From positions 42,095,105-42,159,104 of the forward strand of contig OY829542.1 of NCBI GenBank assembly GCA_963691705.1: a stretch of 64,000 nt of DNA, given 5' to 3'. Positions 43,701 through 53,965 of the stretch are shown piece after piece. Every line of letters begins with the position of its first letter. Position 1 is the first letter of the stretch. The DNA comes from Viola odorata (lineage: Eukaryota; Streptophyta; Magnoliopsida; Malpighiales; Violaceae). Under the pieces are notes generated by a model, which worked only from the letters and a program-made list of their open reading frames with translations, was not told the DNA's origin and did not search any database. Both the position numbers and the translations under genes were made by a program.

Positions 43701-45082
43701 GCATATTCCCCGAGAGGATAACGTTGAGGCAGACGACCTGGCCAAACTCGCCGCAAATCCGGACGCGTCCATACCTAAGGGCTTATATTACCGAGAGATA
43801 TCGGTACCCTCCTTCATGGAAGAGCAAGCGTCGCTTTGCGTGGAAGAAATTGAAGATGACTGGCGAATCCCCATAATAAAATACTTGAAGCATGAAGAGT
43901 TGCCTGCGGACAACGCCGAGAAAAAGAAAGTGCTGAAACAAGTGGCACGGTGCACATACTACGATGGGGAACTGGTTCGGAGATGCTTTTCTCACTCAGC
44001 CGCCACAAGAGGGTCTTCACACCTTGCGAGAAATCCATGAAGGAATATGCGGCATGCACGCAGCAGGTGGCACCTTGGCCGCGCAAGTCTTCAGGTTCGG
44101 ATTCTACTGGCCTACTATTCGAAGAGATTGCCACAATTATGTACGGACATGTCAGAAATGTCAGGAGTTCTCCAAGATTCCTCGACAGCCTGCCACGGAA
44201 ATCTCTGAAATTGTGGCCCCTTGTCCTTTCGCGAAATGGGGGATCAATATCCTAGGACCATTTCCAAAGGCAAGGTCTCAACTAAAATTTATGGTCGTGG
44301 CAGTAGATTACTTCACGAAATGGGCAGAAGTGGAAGTGGTTGCTAACGTCACAATAGAGAGAATTTGGCGTTTCTTTAAACACCAAGTTATTATGAGGTT
44401 CGGTGTACCCCGTGTCCTAGTAACCGACAACGGGACGCAATTCACTAGCCAGTTCTTTAGAGACCCATGCGCAGAATTCTAGATCGAACAAAGGTTCTCT
44501 TCCGTGGCTCACCCGCAGACCAACTGTCAAGCGGAGGTGACGAATCGAAGTATTCTCAGCGGCATAAAGAAAAACCTGGAAGGATCTAAAAAGAAATGGG
44601 CAGACGGGCTGCCATACGTGATATGGGCGTACCGCATGACCGTTAAAACCAGTACTGGAGAAACGCCTTTCGCATTGGCCTTCGGCACTGAGGCCGTCAC
44701 ACCGGTGGAGATCAGTACTTTGAGCCTGTGAGTGGCGTACTTCATGGAGGAACTGAATGAGGAAAGGTTGCGAGCAAACCTTGATGCGTTACTAGAATGG
44801 CATGAGGAAGCTCTTCTGAAAACGCTCCATTATAAATAAAAAATGGCGTGTTATCACAATAGGCGAGTCAAAGAACGACTGCTGAAAGCAGGTGACTTGG
44901 TACTCAGAGACAAACGAGCCGCCGGACAGCATATGGGAAAACTCAGTCCGAACTGGGACGGCCCATACCGCGTTACCCGCGTTATCAGGAAGGGAGCGTA
45001 TTACCTGGAAACACTTAACGGTACTCCCTTACCCAACTCTTGGAATATTGCTCGTTTGAAATTATACCATGCTAGATTTTGA
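40786..45082 (+). pseudogene. pol: Tat-3 pol (broken, with internal scrambled duplication)
   Basis: Protease (IDNGSAVNLFSLEAY), then an extra G near 41284 shifts the frame. RT has 'DWRMCIDFTYLNDA' and YVDDILVKS, with stops at 41669, near 42017, 42089, 42131 and 42181. The RT-RNase H junction is rearranged: the segment around 'FGWTSECEEVFMSLKAYL' occurs twice, at 42407 and 42836. The archaeal-type RNase H ('VHVDGAKNQDLAG', 'AAEYEALLAGL', 'CGDSKLVIDQVLG') and integrase ('CQKCQEF', 'WGINILGPFP', 'TDNGTQFTSQF', 'HPQTNCQAEVTNRS') follow. Pol ends at TGA 45080-45082 after 'IARLKLYHARF', so this copy shows the normal pol end. Confidence 0.9.
42407..43130 (+). repeat. partial tandem duplication inside Tat-3 pol
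   Basis: Sequence from 42407 (CCTTTTGGGTGGACATCGG) recurs from 42836, offset 429 bp. The second copy lacks about 48 bp between two TTGAC/CCGAC words near 42910. The first copy lacks the 'TVKEVQKLTG' segment present before the second. Confidence 0.85.
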
Positions 45083-45202
45083 TATATCTCTGCACCTTTT
45101 TCCTAATGCCAGCCGTAACGTGTGCTAACACTTGAATAGAGAATGTTCTTATGTGTTTTGTGGTTGTTGATTATATGCAGATGATAAATGAAGAAGGGTG
45201 CT

Positions 45203-45706
45203 AGGAGTGAAAAGTCCTATCCTTGTGACGGTCGATCCTGATCAGACGGCTCACTAAGTGAGGTCATGCCCTAGCATACCTAAACATAAGTGTCGGAAGT
45301 GAAAAGTCCTATCCTTGGGAGCAGCCGCGCTAACACAGGTGGGTCGCTAAGACGAGGCACGCTCTAACACCCCCGGGAGTGCAAAGTCCTATCCTTGTGG
45401 CAATCGTGCTAACACAGACGACCCACCAAGATGAGGCACGCCTCGGCTTCTCTGGGAGTGAAAAGTCCTATCCTTGTAACCGGGCTAACACAGACGATTC
45501 ACAAAGACGTGGCACGCCCCAGAGAGATAGAAACTCCATCCTGGAAGTGAAAAGTCTTATCCTTGCGATGTCCAGGCTAATATAGACGGCTCACTAAGTG
45601 AGGGCACGACTCTGGGATGCAAGGTCAACGCCTGGACGTGAAAAGTCCTATTCTTGTGATGGCTGGTCTTGATCAGAAGGCTCACTAAGATGAGGCACTG
45701 TCCGGG
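45203..45706. repeat. imperfect tandem repeat array with internal hairpins (Tat-3)
   Basis: Six units starting near 45203, 45295, 45375, 45454, 45543 and 45634 (79-92 bp). Core GTGAAAAGTCCTATCCTTG; CTCACTAAGTGAG stems in units 1 and 5. Confidence 0.8.
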
Positions 45707-45743
45707 GCGACCGTGGAAATTTGGGAATACGGAAAGAAATCGC

Positions 45744-45880
45744 GAAATCCCAACGAGTAACCAGATGGGAAATCCCTAGTGAAGATGGCTGGTTGAGAAA
45801 GCGATATGTCGTGAAATCCCAGCGAGTAACCAGATGGAAAATCCCTGGCGAAGATGGTTGGTTGAGAAAGCGACATGGAT
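45744..45880. repeat. two 69-bp tandem copies
   Basis: GAAATCCCAACGAGTAACC at 45744 and GAAATCCCAGCGAGTAACC at 45813. Tat-1 has one diverged copy near 15738. Confidence 0.75.
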
Positions 45881-46344
45881 AATGCTGACGACCCTTGGAT
45901 ATGGAGGCGCGACGGCTCCTAAACGGTAATTAACGTTTAATTATCGCACAATATTTTGACTAATGCTCTAAAGCATCGATTGAGAATGTGCAGCATCTTG
46001 TGGAAGCGAGGGGGAAATTGACGCCCACACAAGCAATAACATCGTGAGGCCTGCCATGGCGATAGGTGCATGGACAATGGCCAGAGTTCCTGCAGCCTCG
46101 GTTAGGGAAAGGCAGTCAGGGGAGCGCACGCGATTAGCCCCCTTGGATATCTATTATTGCGGAAGGGAATAAGTCCGCGTTTATTTACATGGAATTCCTC
46201 ATCTATAAGGAATTTTTCATCGTTGGTCGAGAATACCTGCGTTAGTACGATGCCGTTATGAAAATGCTCATCCTAGACGAAGTCTCGTCGATGGAGTTAT
46301 CTCTTCAAGCAGTGTAACGCCTCCGGAAGGATACTACCGCTTCG

Positions 46345-46375
46345 ATGGCGCGTGTGGGCATACGCCACGCGCCAT
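46345..46375. other. 10-bp perfect inverted repeat, 11-base loop
   Basis: ATGGCGCGTG at 46345-46354 and CACGCGCCAT at 46366-46375. Could form a stem; not a clear terminator in a eukaryotic context. Confidence 0.5.
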
Positions 46376-47894
46376 GGACAATATTGATTATGAGTCACTT
46401 CTATGAATTCTACTTGGGAAATTATCTGCTGAGTAGCGTTATTCTACACCGGCATTGGAAGACGCATGGTTAAGTCATGTCGCGATATCTAGTGCGGAAT
46501 TCGTTATCAATGTTTATCATCCTGCAGAGTATAGGGTGACGCTATGGTGATCTCATCCTCTGGTGGAATGATGTTATCCCACCATGGCAACTATCTTATC
46601 GTGAAAGTTTAGAGAAAAAGAGATGGTGGGAAAGGGGATCAGTTACGAAAAGAAATAATATATGTGTGCGAACTGTTCAAAAAACCCTCAAGGGGCTACA
46701 AAAAGGGAAAAACCCTCAAGAGTAAAAAACAAAAAGGGGTGATAACAATGCCTATTGTGCGCCAGCCTCGCTGTCCCCTTGTCCCTCGTTGCCCCTCATT
46801 CTCTCTTGACGAAAGTGGTCATCCATAAGACTCCCTAATCTCTTTCGAAAGGCGTCAATGAGGGCCTCAGCATCATACACGTCTTCTCCGTAAATTTCCA
46901 CGAAGTAGTCAAACATGATGTGGGCCGTATTCTCAGCGAACATTTGCCCTTCTCAGATGACTCTTTCTCTAACGCGGTTTTTTCCTCCTGCAATGGCGCT
47001 AGAACAGCCTCAACATCAGACGCCCTAACTGTTTCCTACTCCCTGGTCACTTTCAAATCTTTCTTGGTCATCGCCAAAGCTACCGCCAACCCTTGGCGTT
47101 CCCCTGACAGCCTCTTCTTTTCTTCTCGCTCCTTAGCGAGCTCGTCGGAAAGATCGCGACGACCGGAAGCAAGAGAGTTGACCTCCTACGACAAATACTA
47201 GGACAAGTAGTGAAACTGGGAGAAACTAGAGAATAAGGTGGAACGCACAAAGGCCAAATACTCCTCAACAGGCCGAGAAAGAAACGCCCCCTTCTCCTCA
47301 GGAGACGTTAACGTGTGAGCAGCCAAGAAAGAAGAAATCCCCGCTGAGCTATCTCCCCCAGCGGCCGCAAACCCAACTCTGCGCAAATTGCTCAAGTTAA
47401 CTTGATGGGTAACGGGCCCAGACTCCCCCAGCGAACTTAGATCGGCCATCATATGAGGCATGTTATCGCTACTAGGGCGATACATCGATGCACTGGAAGG
47501 AACAAAGTGCAGAGTAAGAGGAGATGGAGGTTGGCTGGAAGAAGTACCCCCATGAAGCCCAAAAGGACCGTGAGACTGAAAGGACGAAAAAATGACCCCC
47601 GTAAAGTCCTCAGTAAAGCCCAGGACAGTGGAATAGGAAGGAGGAAGTGCGGAATTAAGGGAATTGGGCGAAGCGTCAAAAGACCCAGAAATGCCCATGG
47701 TACTCAGAAGACTGGCCGCCAAGAGGCGGCATCGAAGCAAAAAGGGTAGCATTGTTCCCTTCACTAATCACAGGATTCGTTGGCGAACTCGCATTTTTCC
47801 CATCGAGTCGCTGCCCCTTAGTAGTACGTCGAAGTGCATGGCCTAGGTCCATGTCGCCTGATGACGGTAACTAGGTAAGGGCGACAACGATATC

Positions 47895-48004
47895 CTACAC
47901 AGAAACCACGAGTAAGAAGGATAAGAAAACAAAAGAAAGCATTAAAGAGCGCTAAGAAGCAATGACTGAAATAGTGCGAGCGTATAAGAAACACATATAG
48001 AGAC
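47895..48004 (-). other. intron 2 of antisense gene D (Tat-3), donor decayed
   Basis: The acceptor GTGTAG before GATATC is kept. The donor reads GTCTCT where Tat-1 has GTGAGT. 110 bp against 96 bp in Tat-1. Confidence 0.5.
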
Positions 48005-48317
48005 AATATCGCTGACCGCATCTGAAGAAAGAGTAAGGGCGACAATGCACACTGTCTTCTTCGGGGGAGCCTGGAAGAAGATGCTGGAATAGGAGCAACG
48101 ACAATGGATACAACCGGGATAGAAACAGGAATGGTGATGGATCCCTCACCAGCCGCGGAAGAAGGCGCTTGGATGGGGTTTACAGTCACAGTAGATGATA
48201 TGACTGGAGTAACAGTGGCAGCGGCAGAGACAGTGGCAGTGGCAATTTCCTCCCTCCTCTTTAAAGCCCTCCGCTCTCATCTCCTAACGCTTTCCAGCTT
48301 TCGATCAAGATCAGGAG

Positions 48318-48387
48318 CTGCACAATCACGACATAATGTTAGCGTTAGTATCGCTGGAAGTAACAAAGAAAATGACACAACACTCAC
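48318..48387 (-). other. intron 1 of antisense gene D (Tat-3)
   Basis: Reverse-strand GTGAGTGTTG...TGTGCAG, 70 bp, with GATACTAACGCTAAC. Confidence 0.8.
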
Positions 48388-49241
48388 TCTCAATACAGGC
48401 TCGAATGTCAGTACCGCAAGCCAACTTACGAGTATGAACGTAGATGTCCAACTCGAGCAGTTTGTCTAACCAGCCTTATTCAGGCTGAGGAAGAGTCGTC
48501 CGACGACCCCAGGCATTGTCCTTAATAGCATGGTTAAAACCAGTGGCGGACTGGTTTAGCTCGACAACAAAAAATTCGTTCTTCCAATCTTCAATGGAAG
48601 ACTCAAGGTGCAGGAATTTCCAGGTGAAGGGTTTAAGTGAATCATCATCATAACGGGGTGATATCGCTATCACACCCCTACGGCTATACAGTTGGAAAAG
48701 AGATTTAAGTAATAAAAGGGAAGGAGAGGTAATCCCTTTGTATCTACAGAGTTCCAGAAATGCATAAACGCAACAGTACGCGTTAAGAGCCAACTGAACG
48801 GGATTCACATCTAGAGCAACAAACAGCCTTTCGATAAAAGGATCAAGAGGGAACCTGAAGCCATAGCCAAACATCTTGGCATACAAGAGCCTGCTATTAC
48901 CAGGCATTACACTATGAAGGCGAAGTGAATCAGAAGCAACAGAAGGCTTATAATCCTCAGGGATATAGGCATTGTGCTTAGATAAATGATCTTGAAGCAT
49001 GGATGAGGAGGTGATGGTGGTGGCAGTATTTTCAATTTTTTCCTCATCAACAGACTTGGTACGAATTCTAGCCATGGCAAAAATAAAGAAAAAGATGAAG
49101 AAGATGGCAGATGAGGATAAAAATACCTTTTTGGAGGAAAAACTCAAAACGCCCAGACGTTGAAAAGAAAAAACACAAGTCGGCTCGAGGGGGAGAAGCA
49201 AAAATGAAATAGCAAAAGAGGGAAAAATAACATGTATTGGG

Positions 49242-49248
49242 TTTTATA
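49242..49248 (-). promoter_or_regulatory. TATA box of antisense gene D (Tat-3)
   Basis: Reverse-strand CTAGGGTTATAAAACCC about 170 bp before the ATG at 49075, as in Tat-1. Confidence 0.65.
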
Positions 49249-49747
49249 ACCCTAGTGGTCAGCCAAAATGACTGTTGCAACTGTCGTCGCCTGGAAAAGA
49301 CATGAGCAATGAGTACAACCCTAGAAAAGCGAAAAGATACCTCGATCTCGTCAGTTCCTAGGGCACGACAATCCCTAGCGTCTCCACGAACAGACACGTG
49401 TATTCTAGCCATCATGACTTCTCTCTCGCATTAATGAGGGGATCCCAAGCATTAAATGCTCTGACAAGTGGAATCGATTTTCAAATCAAAGCAAGCACGA
49501 TAATGCGGAGACCAAAATATCGTGGCGCAGCGTTAACTCCACGGGCAGCTATCGAGATAACGCAAAAGAAAGAGATAGCGCAACAAAGATCAATCACTAT
49601 TCGAAGGGGAATTCTAAACGTTGTCACAATCCAGGCGTTATTAATTATTACAAACCGAATGGGATCAATTTTCGGAATAAAAAGAAAGAATAATTAACAG
49701 AGATGAGAGGAGCTCTTGACGTCCCCCGCGACATCAGCACCATCTGA

Positions 49748-50637
49748 TTATGAGAGCACCCCAGCGTCGCCCCCGTCGCCTCCCTCCTCCTCTCCTGAAG
49801 AAAGGAAACCTTCCTCGCTCGCGTCTATTTCATTCATTTTTTCAGAGGCATAATCAGCTATCTTAGCCAGATCGAAAGACCCACCACGATAGTAGTCCAC
49901 GAATCTGGCGGCTAAGGCCCGCATGGCTCTCTTCTTCCATCAGTTTATCTTTGAATGCACCTTTGCTAGATCCATGTTACAAACCGATATCTCTTCACGA
50001 AGAAGAGAATTTTTCTTATCCGCCGACACCAGTTCTGCCTCTAATAACCCAACCTTGGCCTCCCCCTTAACCAGCTCTGCCTCTAGCAACTCAACTTTGG
50101 CTTTTCCCCTTAGACTTTTCTCTGTCAAGTTCGGCGCGGCAATCATTCAGCTCTGCCAGGGTACGAGTTTGAAGTCGCGTTAATTCCTTCACTTTAGCCA
50201 AGGCGGCATCCAATCGCTCCTTCGAGTCAGACGAACCTCGAAGTTTGTCATCGTAAGCCTCAAGAAAGTAATGTACGTGGCAAAAGTCAGCCAGTGCGTC
50301 ATTCAGAACACGTGTGTGCTGAATATCGGGGGGAAACCTCTTTATCCTCAGGCGAACCAAATATCTCACCTGCCAGGAAGGCCATTGGCTGATCTCGCGA
50401 CAACGGGTCCGCCACCCCTAAGGCACGAAGCCCGTTAGTGCCTAAGGTTGACAAATCCAACTGGTAAGAAGGAATTCCTTGAGGACCCTAAGGCAAAAGG
50501 TTGGCGATAATTGAGGGAGAAGAACCCTCGGCGGAACCGTCGACACCCGAAATGGAAGTAAAGAATAATGGTTGGGGACCCCCTATCGGTGTGTCAGGAA
50601 GCATGCTCGAGTAGGGAGCTGACATCACCACATCAGG
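49748..50637 (-). pseudogene. Tat-3 antisense gene C, 3' part (coiled coil)
   Basis: Continuation of the exon 2 that starts at 61752, displaced by Tat-4. It begins with 'VVMSAPYSSMLPD' and contains 'QLDLSTLGTNGLRALGVA', 'HYFLEAYDDKLRGS' and 'LNDCRAELDREKSKGK' with a coiled coil. It ends at TAA 49748-49750 after an acidic Glu/Gly/Asp tail. Breaks: a stop near 50488, a small deletion near 50345 and a frame change near 50100. The last five bases, 50633-50637 (TCAGG), are the target duplication of Tat-4. Compared with Tat-1 gene C the order of segments is the same. Confidence 0.7.
50633..50637 (+). repeat. target-site duplication of Tat-4, left copy (TCAGG)
   Basis: Repeated at 61212-61216 after the other LTR. 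Confidence 0.93.
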
Positions 50638-51238
50638 TGTTAAGATTTTATCTCTTATGTGATTGGGGGTTTGACTTCCATTAGTCGGAGTTGCTATAGT
50701 TGCCGTCGAATCCACTTGCAAGGCGCCGGAGGGGGGCTCCGGCGTAGACACTCCGATGCTTAAGTCAGTAAGTGTTTTGAAAATAGCAGCGGTTCTAGTA
50801 AGTGAATTCTGGCTTACTTGAGGTTTGAATTAAGGGGTATTTATAGGCCACTGGTGGCGATAGCAGGGCTTAAGAGCGGTATCCAGGTGAGATGACACTC
50901 CGGATGACGTCACGGGCGATACCTGAGGATGACGTCATCAGCGATACCCGAGGTAGTGTCATGGTGGATGTCTCCGGGGAAGGTATCGGGGGCGATACCT
51001 TCGATCATGTCGGCGGCGATAGCTCCATAGATCCCTGGGATGGGATGATGTCGTGCGTTAAGAGACGCGTGAGACCTCCCCCCCCCCCCCCCCCCCCCCC
51101 CGCTGAAGTCGACCATCCCAGTAAACGCTTCAAGGTCTGGTAGCGATAGCTTAGATGTCCGATAAGGCTTGTGGGACTCCATCTTCAGCAGGGGCCATAA
51201 TTACAGAAATGCCCTTGGGATTGCCTTAATGGTTATCA
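50638..51238 (-). repeat. Tat-4 3' LTR
   Basis: 601 bp, plus-strand ends TGTTAAGATT and GGTTATCA. Holds TGACGTCA at 50905-50912 and 50930-50937, reverse TATA at 50838-50845, the leader hairpin at 50725-50743 and a 24-base C run at 51078-51101. Confidence 0.92.
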
Positions 51239-51821
51239 TAAGCCCAACTGAAAACGAGCCCGAGTGTTCACCAAGGGCTGTCATTCTCTATCCATGTCTG
51301 GAATCTTAGGTGAGGGTTCTTTCTTTCATAAGGCGATATGCTCATAGGATCTCCGAGCTTCTTTATCTCCTTTAGCACAACAGAGATTGGTTTGAACGAC
51401 GGGTAGAGCTTAGATCTGGAGTTTTCCTTCGAGTAAGCAGATTCTGGCCTTCATTCTTGTCTAAAGACCCTTCCTCCTGAGGTATTAAGAGATCCGCGAG
51501 AGACGCCGCTATCCCGTTCATAACCATTAGGGCGTTGCTTTTGCCCAGTGATAGTATTCTGCTTGGTCCATCGGCAGGGCTTAGAAAGTCGCAACTTTGT
51601 TCCCGTCGTAGGAGAGCTACTGACGGGCTACTTTCGATACCGCCGAGGATTGCGACTAGGTCGTACTGTAGGCTCGCATGCGCTCTGGGTCCATCATCCT
51701 TTTGAGTGAACTGCAAACACATAGAGGAGATAGGTATTCATGGAGAAATTAATAAACTTTATACTTACAGGGATTTTGAGATAACGCGGGCTCTGTCTTT
51801 CCTTTCCGCCCATTGAAATAG

Positions 51822-52001
51822 CAATATTGACACGGTTTTATACCATCAGCTGCCTACGATTTGCGCGGCTTTATACCACTAGATACATGTGATGTCGACG
51901 AGGTTTTACGCTGCTAGGAGCTACCTGCAACATCGACGCGGCCTTATACTGTGGATACCGACAATCGTATGGCTTTTACGTCATGGCTACCCGTAATATC
52001 G
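51822..52001. repeat. five imperfect tandem repeats upstream of gene A (Tat-4)
   Basis: Reverse counterpart of 31112-31290. The stretch 51239-51821 beside it is noncoding, matching 31291-31760. Confidence 0.6.
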
Positions 52002-52174
52002 TGCCTCTTGGCATTTTTCAGGATTCTATCTCGTACCCTGTCGAATGTCTGCATCGTTGGTAGTATACGAACGTCGTCCTTCGTTTCCGTTTCAAGTCCA
52101 TCGGCCTTCGAGGGTAACGGGACGGCTCGTTTTTTGAGGACCTCCTTTTTTCCCAACGCCCTTTTTTCGGAGCC

Positions 52175-52181
52175 TATAAAT
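52175..52181 (+). promoter_or_regulatory. TATA box of antisense gene A (Tat-4)
   Basis: GAGCCTATAAATCTG, 56 bp before the ATG at 52231. Confidence 0.65.
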
Positions 52182-52230
52182 CTGGGGGCTTTCTCCACCC
52201 ATGCTCTACTCATCTTTAGCAATTCGCATC

Positions 52231-52608
52231 ATGGATCATTTGACTAAGAATTTTCTCCTTTCCAAGGGCCACACTCTCAAGAACCTCAATGATGGTGAAG
52301 TCGGGTTCCTGGAGAACATGCTGGTCAAGACTTTCGAGGACATCCTGGAGCTACAAGGGATGCTGACCCCACTCTATTCCAGGCTAGGAGCCACGTCTCT
52401 GGAGGATTTCAGTCCTTTAGAGAGCGTGTCAAAGTTGGCCACCTCCATCGCTCGGATTCAGGTGGTAATCGCCATGCTGCAGCAGCGCAAGGACATGTTG
52501 GGGTGCTGCTTGAAGGGGATGAGGGTCACCTCCACCGACCTGACTCTGGTCATGGACTCTCTGCAAGACATTCCTGAAGTGCCCGAGGACGCTGGCTTTG
52601 ATGCCTGA
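52231..52608 (+). CDS. Tat-4 antisense gene A: intact 125-aa protein of unknown function
   Basis: Open from ATG 52231 to TGA 52608. An in-frame ATG at 52201 lies only 20 bp after the TATA box, probably upstream of the RNA start, so 52231 is chosen; it also matches the ATG in Tat-1. The protein starts MDHLTKNFLLSKGHTLK. It is Leu/Met-rich, looks alpha-helical, has 'EDILELQGMLTPL' and 'MLQQRKDMLGCCLKG', and ends acidic. There is no signal peptide, membrane span or zinc motif, and I do not recognise the family. Strand is opposite to gag-pol of the same element. Compared with Tat-1 about eight of 96 aligned residues differ. Confidence 0.65.
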   Translation: MDHLTKNFLLSKGHTLKNLNDGEVGFLENMLVKTFEDILELQGMLTPLYSRLGATSLEDFSPLESVSKLATSIARIQVVIAMLQQRKDMLGCCLKGMRVTSTDLTLVMDSLQDIPEVPEDAGFDA

Positions 52609-53079
52609 TAGCGGTGGCTCCCTTTGAGCCTTTTTTCTTTTCTCCTAGTTATGCGGCTGTACCTTTCGGCCATTAGGCCATAATAAATAAACTATTTTCG
52701 TTGTGCCCTTAATCACTGTTCTTCTTCTTTAATGCGTCCTTTGTCTTTTTTTGATTGGAGGTATTCTTAGCCCAACTGAAAATGAGTCAGTCCCTGGACG
52801 GTTTCCCCACTAACCGTTCCACATTAATTCTGCGCCGCCAACTCCTTGTCCATCGATTGGGCTAATTTTCAGTTCTCCTCGATCTGGGGGAGATTTCAAC
52901 AGGCGTGACTGTAAATCTAGATTCGTACTCCAGGTTGTACGCGTGTCCGTTCTCAAAAGTCGTGTTGGGAGATCAAAAGCTTTTCTCCCTCTTTTGGCTA
53001 TTTAAAGGGATCATTTCCCTCCTTTCTATTCATCTTCTTCTTTATTTGTTTTTCTCCTTGGCAGATCGCCTGTGATCTC
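52609..53079 (+). other. spacer between genes A and B of Tat-4
   Basis: Includes AATAAATAAA after gene A (52683-52692), a possible poly(A) signal, and the gene B TATA-like box at 52999-53005. No open frame. Confidence 0.5.
52999..53005 (+). promoter_or_regulatory. TATA-like box of antisense gene B (Tat-4)
   Basis: GGCTATTTAAAGGGATC, 80 bp before the ATG. Confidence 0.55.
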
Positions 53080-53499
53080 ATGGCTGACTCTTATTTTTTG
53101 GATACAGTGGCGCGGGATTCTCCGCCAACTCCTCCGACTTCACCGGACTCGGACAACCCTCCTCCATCGCCTCCATGGAGGTCGTTTGTTCGCCGGCGGG
53201 GACGGAAGAGGCAGAGGAAAAATGCCTCAAAGGTGTCTGCACCGCTTTTCAAGTGTCGTGCCCCTTCTGCTGAAAAGGCGGATGAACCCTCTATTCCTCC
53301 TCGTGTCTTGCCAACATTAGCTCTTCCTTCCGCGAGCGCTGAAACGGCGATGTCGACCACAGAAGAGGAGCCCGACCGATCATCGATATACATAGGAAAG
53401 AGGAAGGAAGAGCCTTTCCCTCCCTTTAGCGGGGAGCCATCACTCTCGGACGATGATGTAGTTTATTGCTATGGTATCACTTGGTCTGATGGTGATTAG
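53080..53499 (+). CDS. Tat-4 antisense gene B: intact 139-aa proline-rich, acidic-tailed protein
   Basis: ATG 53080 to TAG 53499, 139 codons. Residues 10-35 are proline-rich (SPPTPPTSPDSDNPPPSPPW). Residues 40-50 are strongly basic (RRRGRKRQRKN), like a nuclear localisation signal. The C-terminal third is acidic and closes with EPSLSDDDVVYCYGITWSDGD-type sequence. No known family recognised. It follows gene A in the same direction with its own TATA-like box. Copies in Tat-1 and Tat-3 keep length and the three-part layout but are broken. A nuclear role is an inference from the basic patch only. Confidence 0.65.
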   Translation: MADSYFLDTVARDSPPTPPTSPDSDNPPPSPPWRSFVRRRGRKRQRKNASKVSAPLFKCRAPSAEKADEPSIPPRVLPTLALPSASAETAMSTTEEEPDRSSIYIGKRKEEPFPPFSGEPSLSDDDVVYCYGITWSDGD

Positions 53500-53965
53500 C
53501 TTAAAGTGTCTCGTCTCTTTGTAGGTGTCGTATGGCTTTCCGAAAATGAATAAGATAATCTTCCTTTTTCTTTTGTTCCCCTATCGCCTTTCTAACTCAC
53601 TTCTTCGAACGTCAAGGGTTATCGTAGAGGGGATTAGTGGCTGAGTGCAACTGTCTTTTGGTTTCTAACCATCTTCCTGTGAAAGACATAAATGACTGTC
53701 CAAGCGTCTCTTTCTGCTCCGCACGTGTTTCAATTCTACAGGCTGTCTTCTTCTTCAAGTTGAACCTTTATAAGGGAAACCCTATTCTCTTTTATCATTT
53801 TTGCTAATATTCTGCAATTTTTCACACTTTCTCTTTCTCCTGTGTTTCTTCTTGCTCGAGAAGAGAGTCTTCGCAACTGCTCGCCGGCGACGACGGTCTG
53901 TTCTCCGGCTACTTTTTCCAGGTATTTTGTCCCTCTCTCGCCGTAGTTTATTTTCCCAATTCCTT
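53500..53965 (+). other. spacer and 5' leader of gene C (Tat-4)
   Basis: Contains ACCTTTATAAGGGAA (53763-53777) and a pyrimidine-rich leader. Nothing else recognised. Confidence 0.5.
53767..53773 (+). promoter_or_regulatory. TATA box of antisense gene C (Tat-4)
   Basis: TTTATAA in ACCTTTATAAGGGAA, about 195 bp before the ATG at 53966. Confidence 0.55.

Larger units (their letters stand above)
45083..46751. other. noncoding spacer between pol and gene D of Tat-3
   Basis: Contains the hairpin repeat array (45203-45706), a 69-bp duplication (45744-45880) and a palindrome (46345-46375). The rest (45880-46340, 46376-46751) shows no open frame or motif I can name. Confidence 0.6.
46752..49075 (-). 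pseudogene. Tat-3 antisense gene D: Transposase_28-like protein with coiled coil, spliced
   Basis: ATG at 49075 (MARIRTKSVDEEK). Exon 1 is 49075-48388, with 'KMFGYGFRFPLDPFIERL', DVNPVQLALNAYCCVYAFLE, 'YKGITSPSLLLLKSLF' and WKNEFFVVEL. Exon 2 is 48317-48005 and exon 3 is 47894-46752, with a Glu/Lys/Leu-rich coiled coil and the tail 'FRKRLGSLMDDHFRQERMRG'. Here the FIERL site has no stop, unlike Tat-1 and Tat-4. Breaks: TAA at 48476-48478 (CAA in Tat-1), a stop in exon 2, a non-consensus GTCTCT donor for intron 2, frame changes near 47700-47790 and 46960, and stops near 47198. About 740 residues if whole. It runs toward pol, so the two transcripts would converge. Confidence 0.75.
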
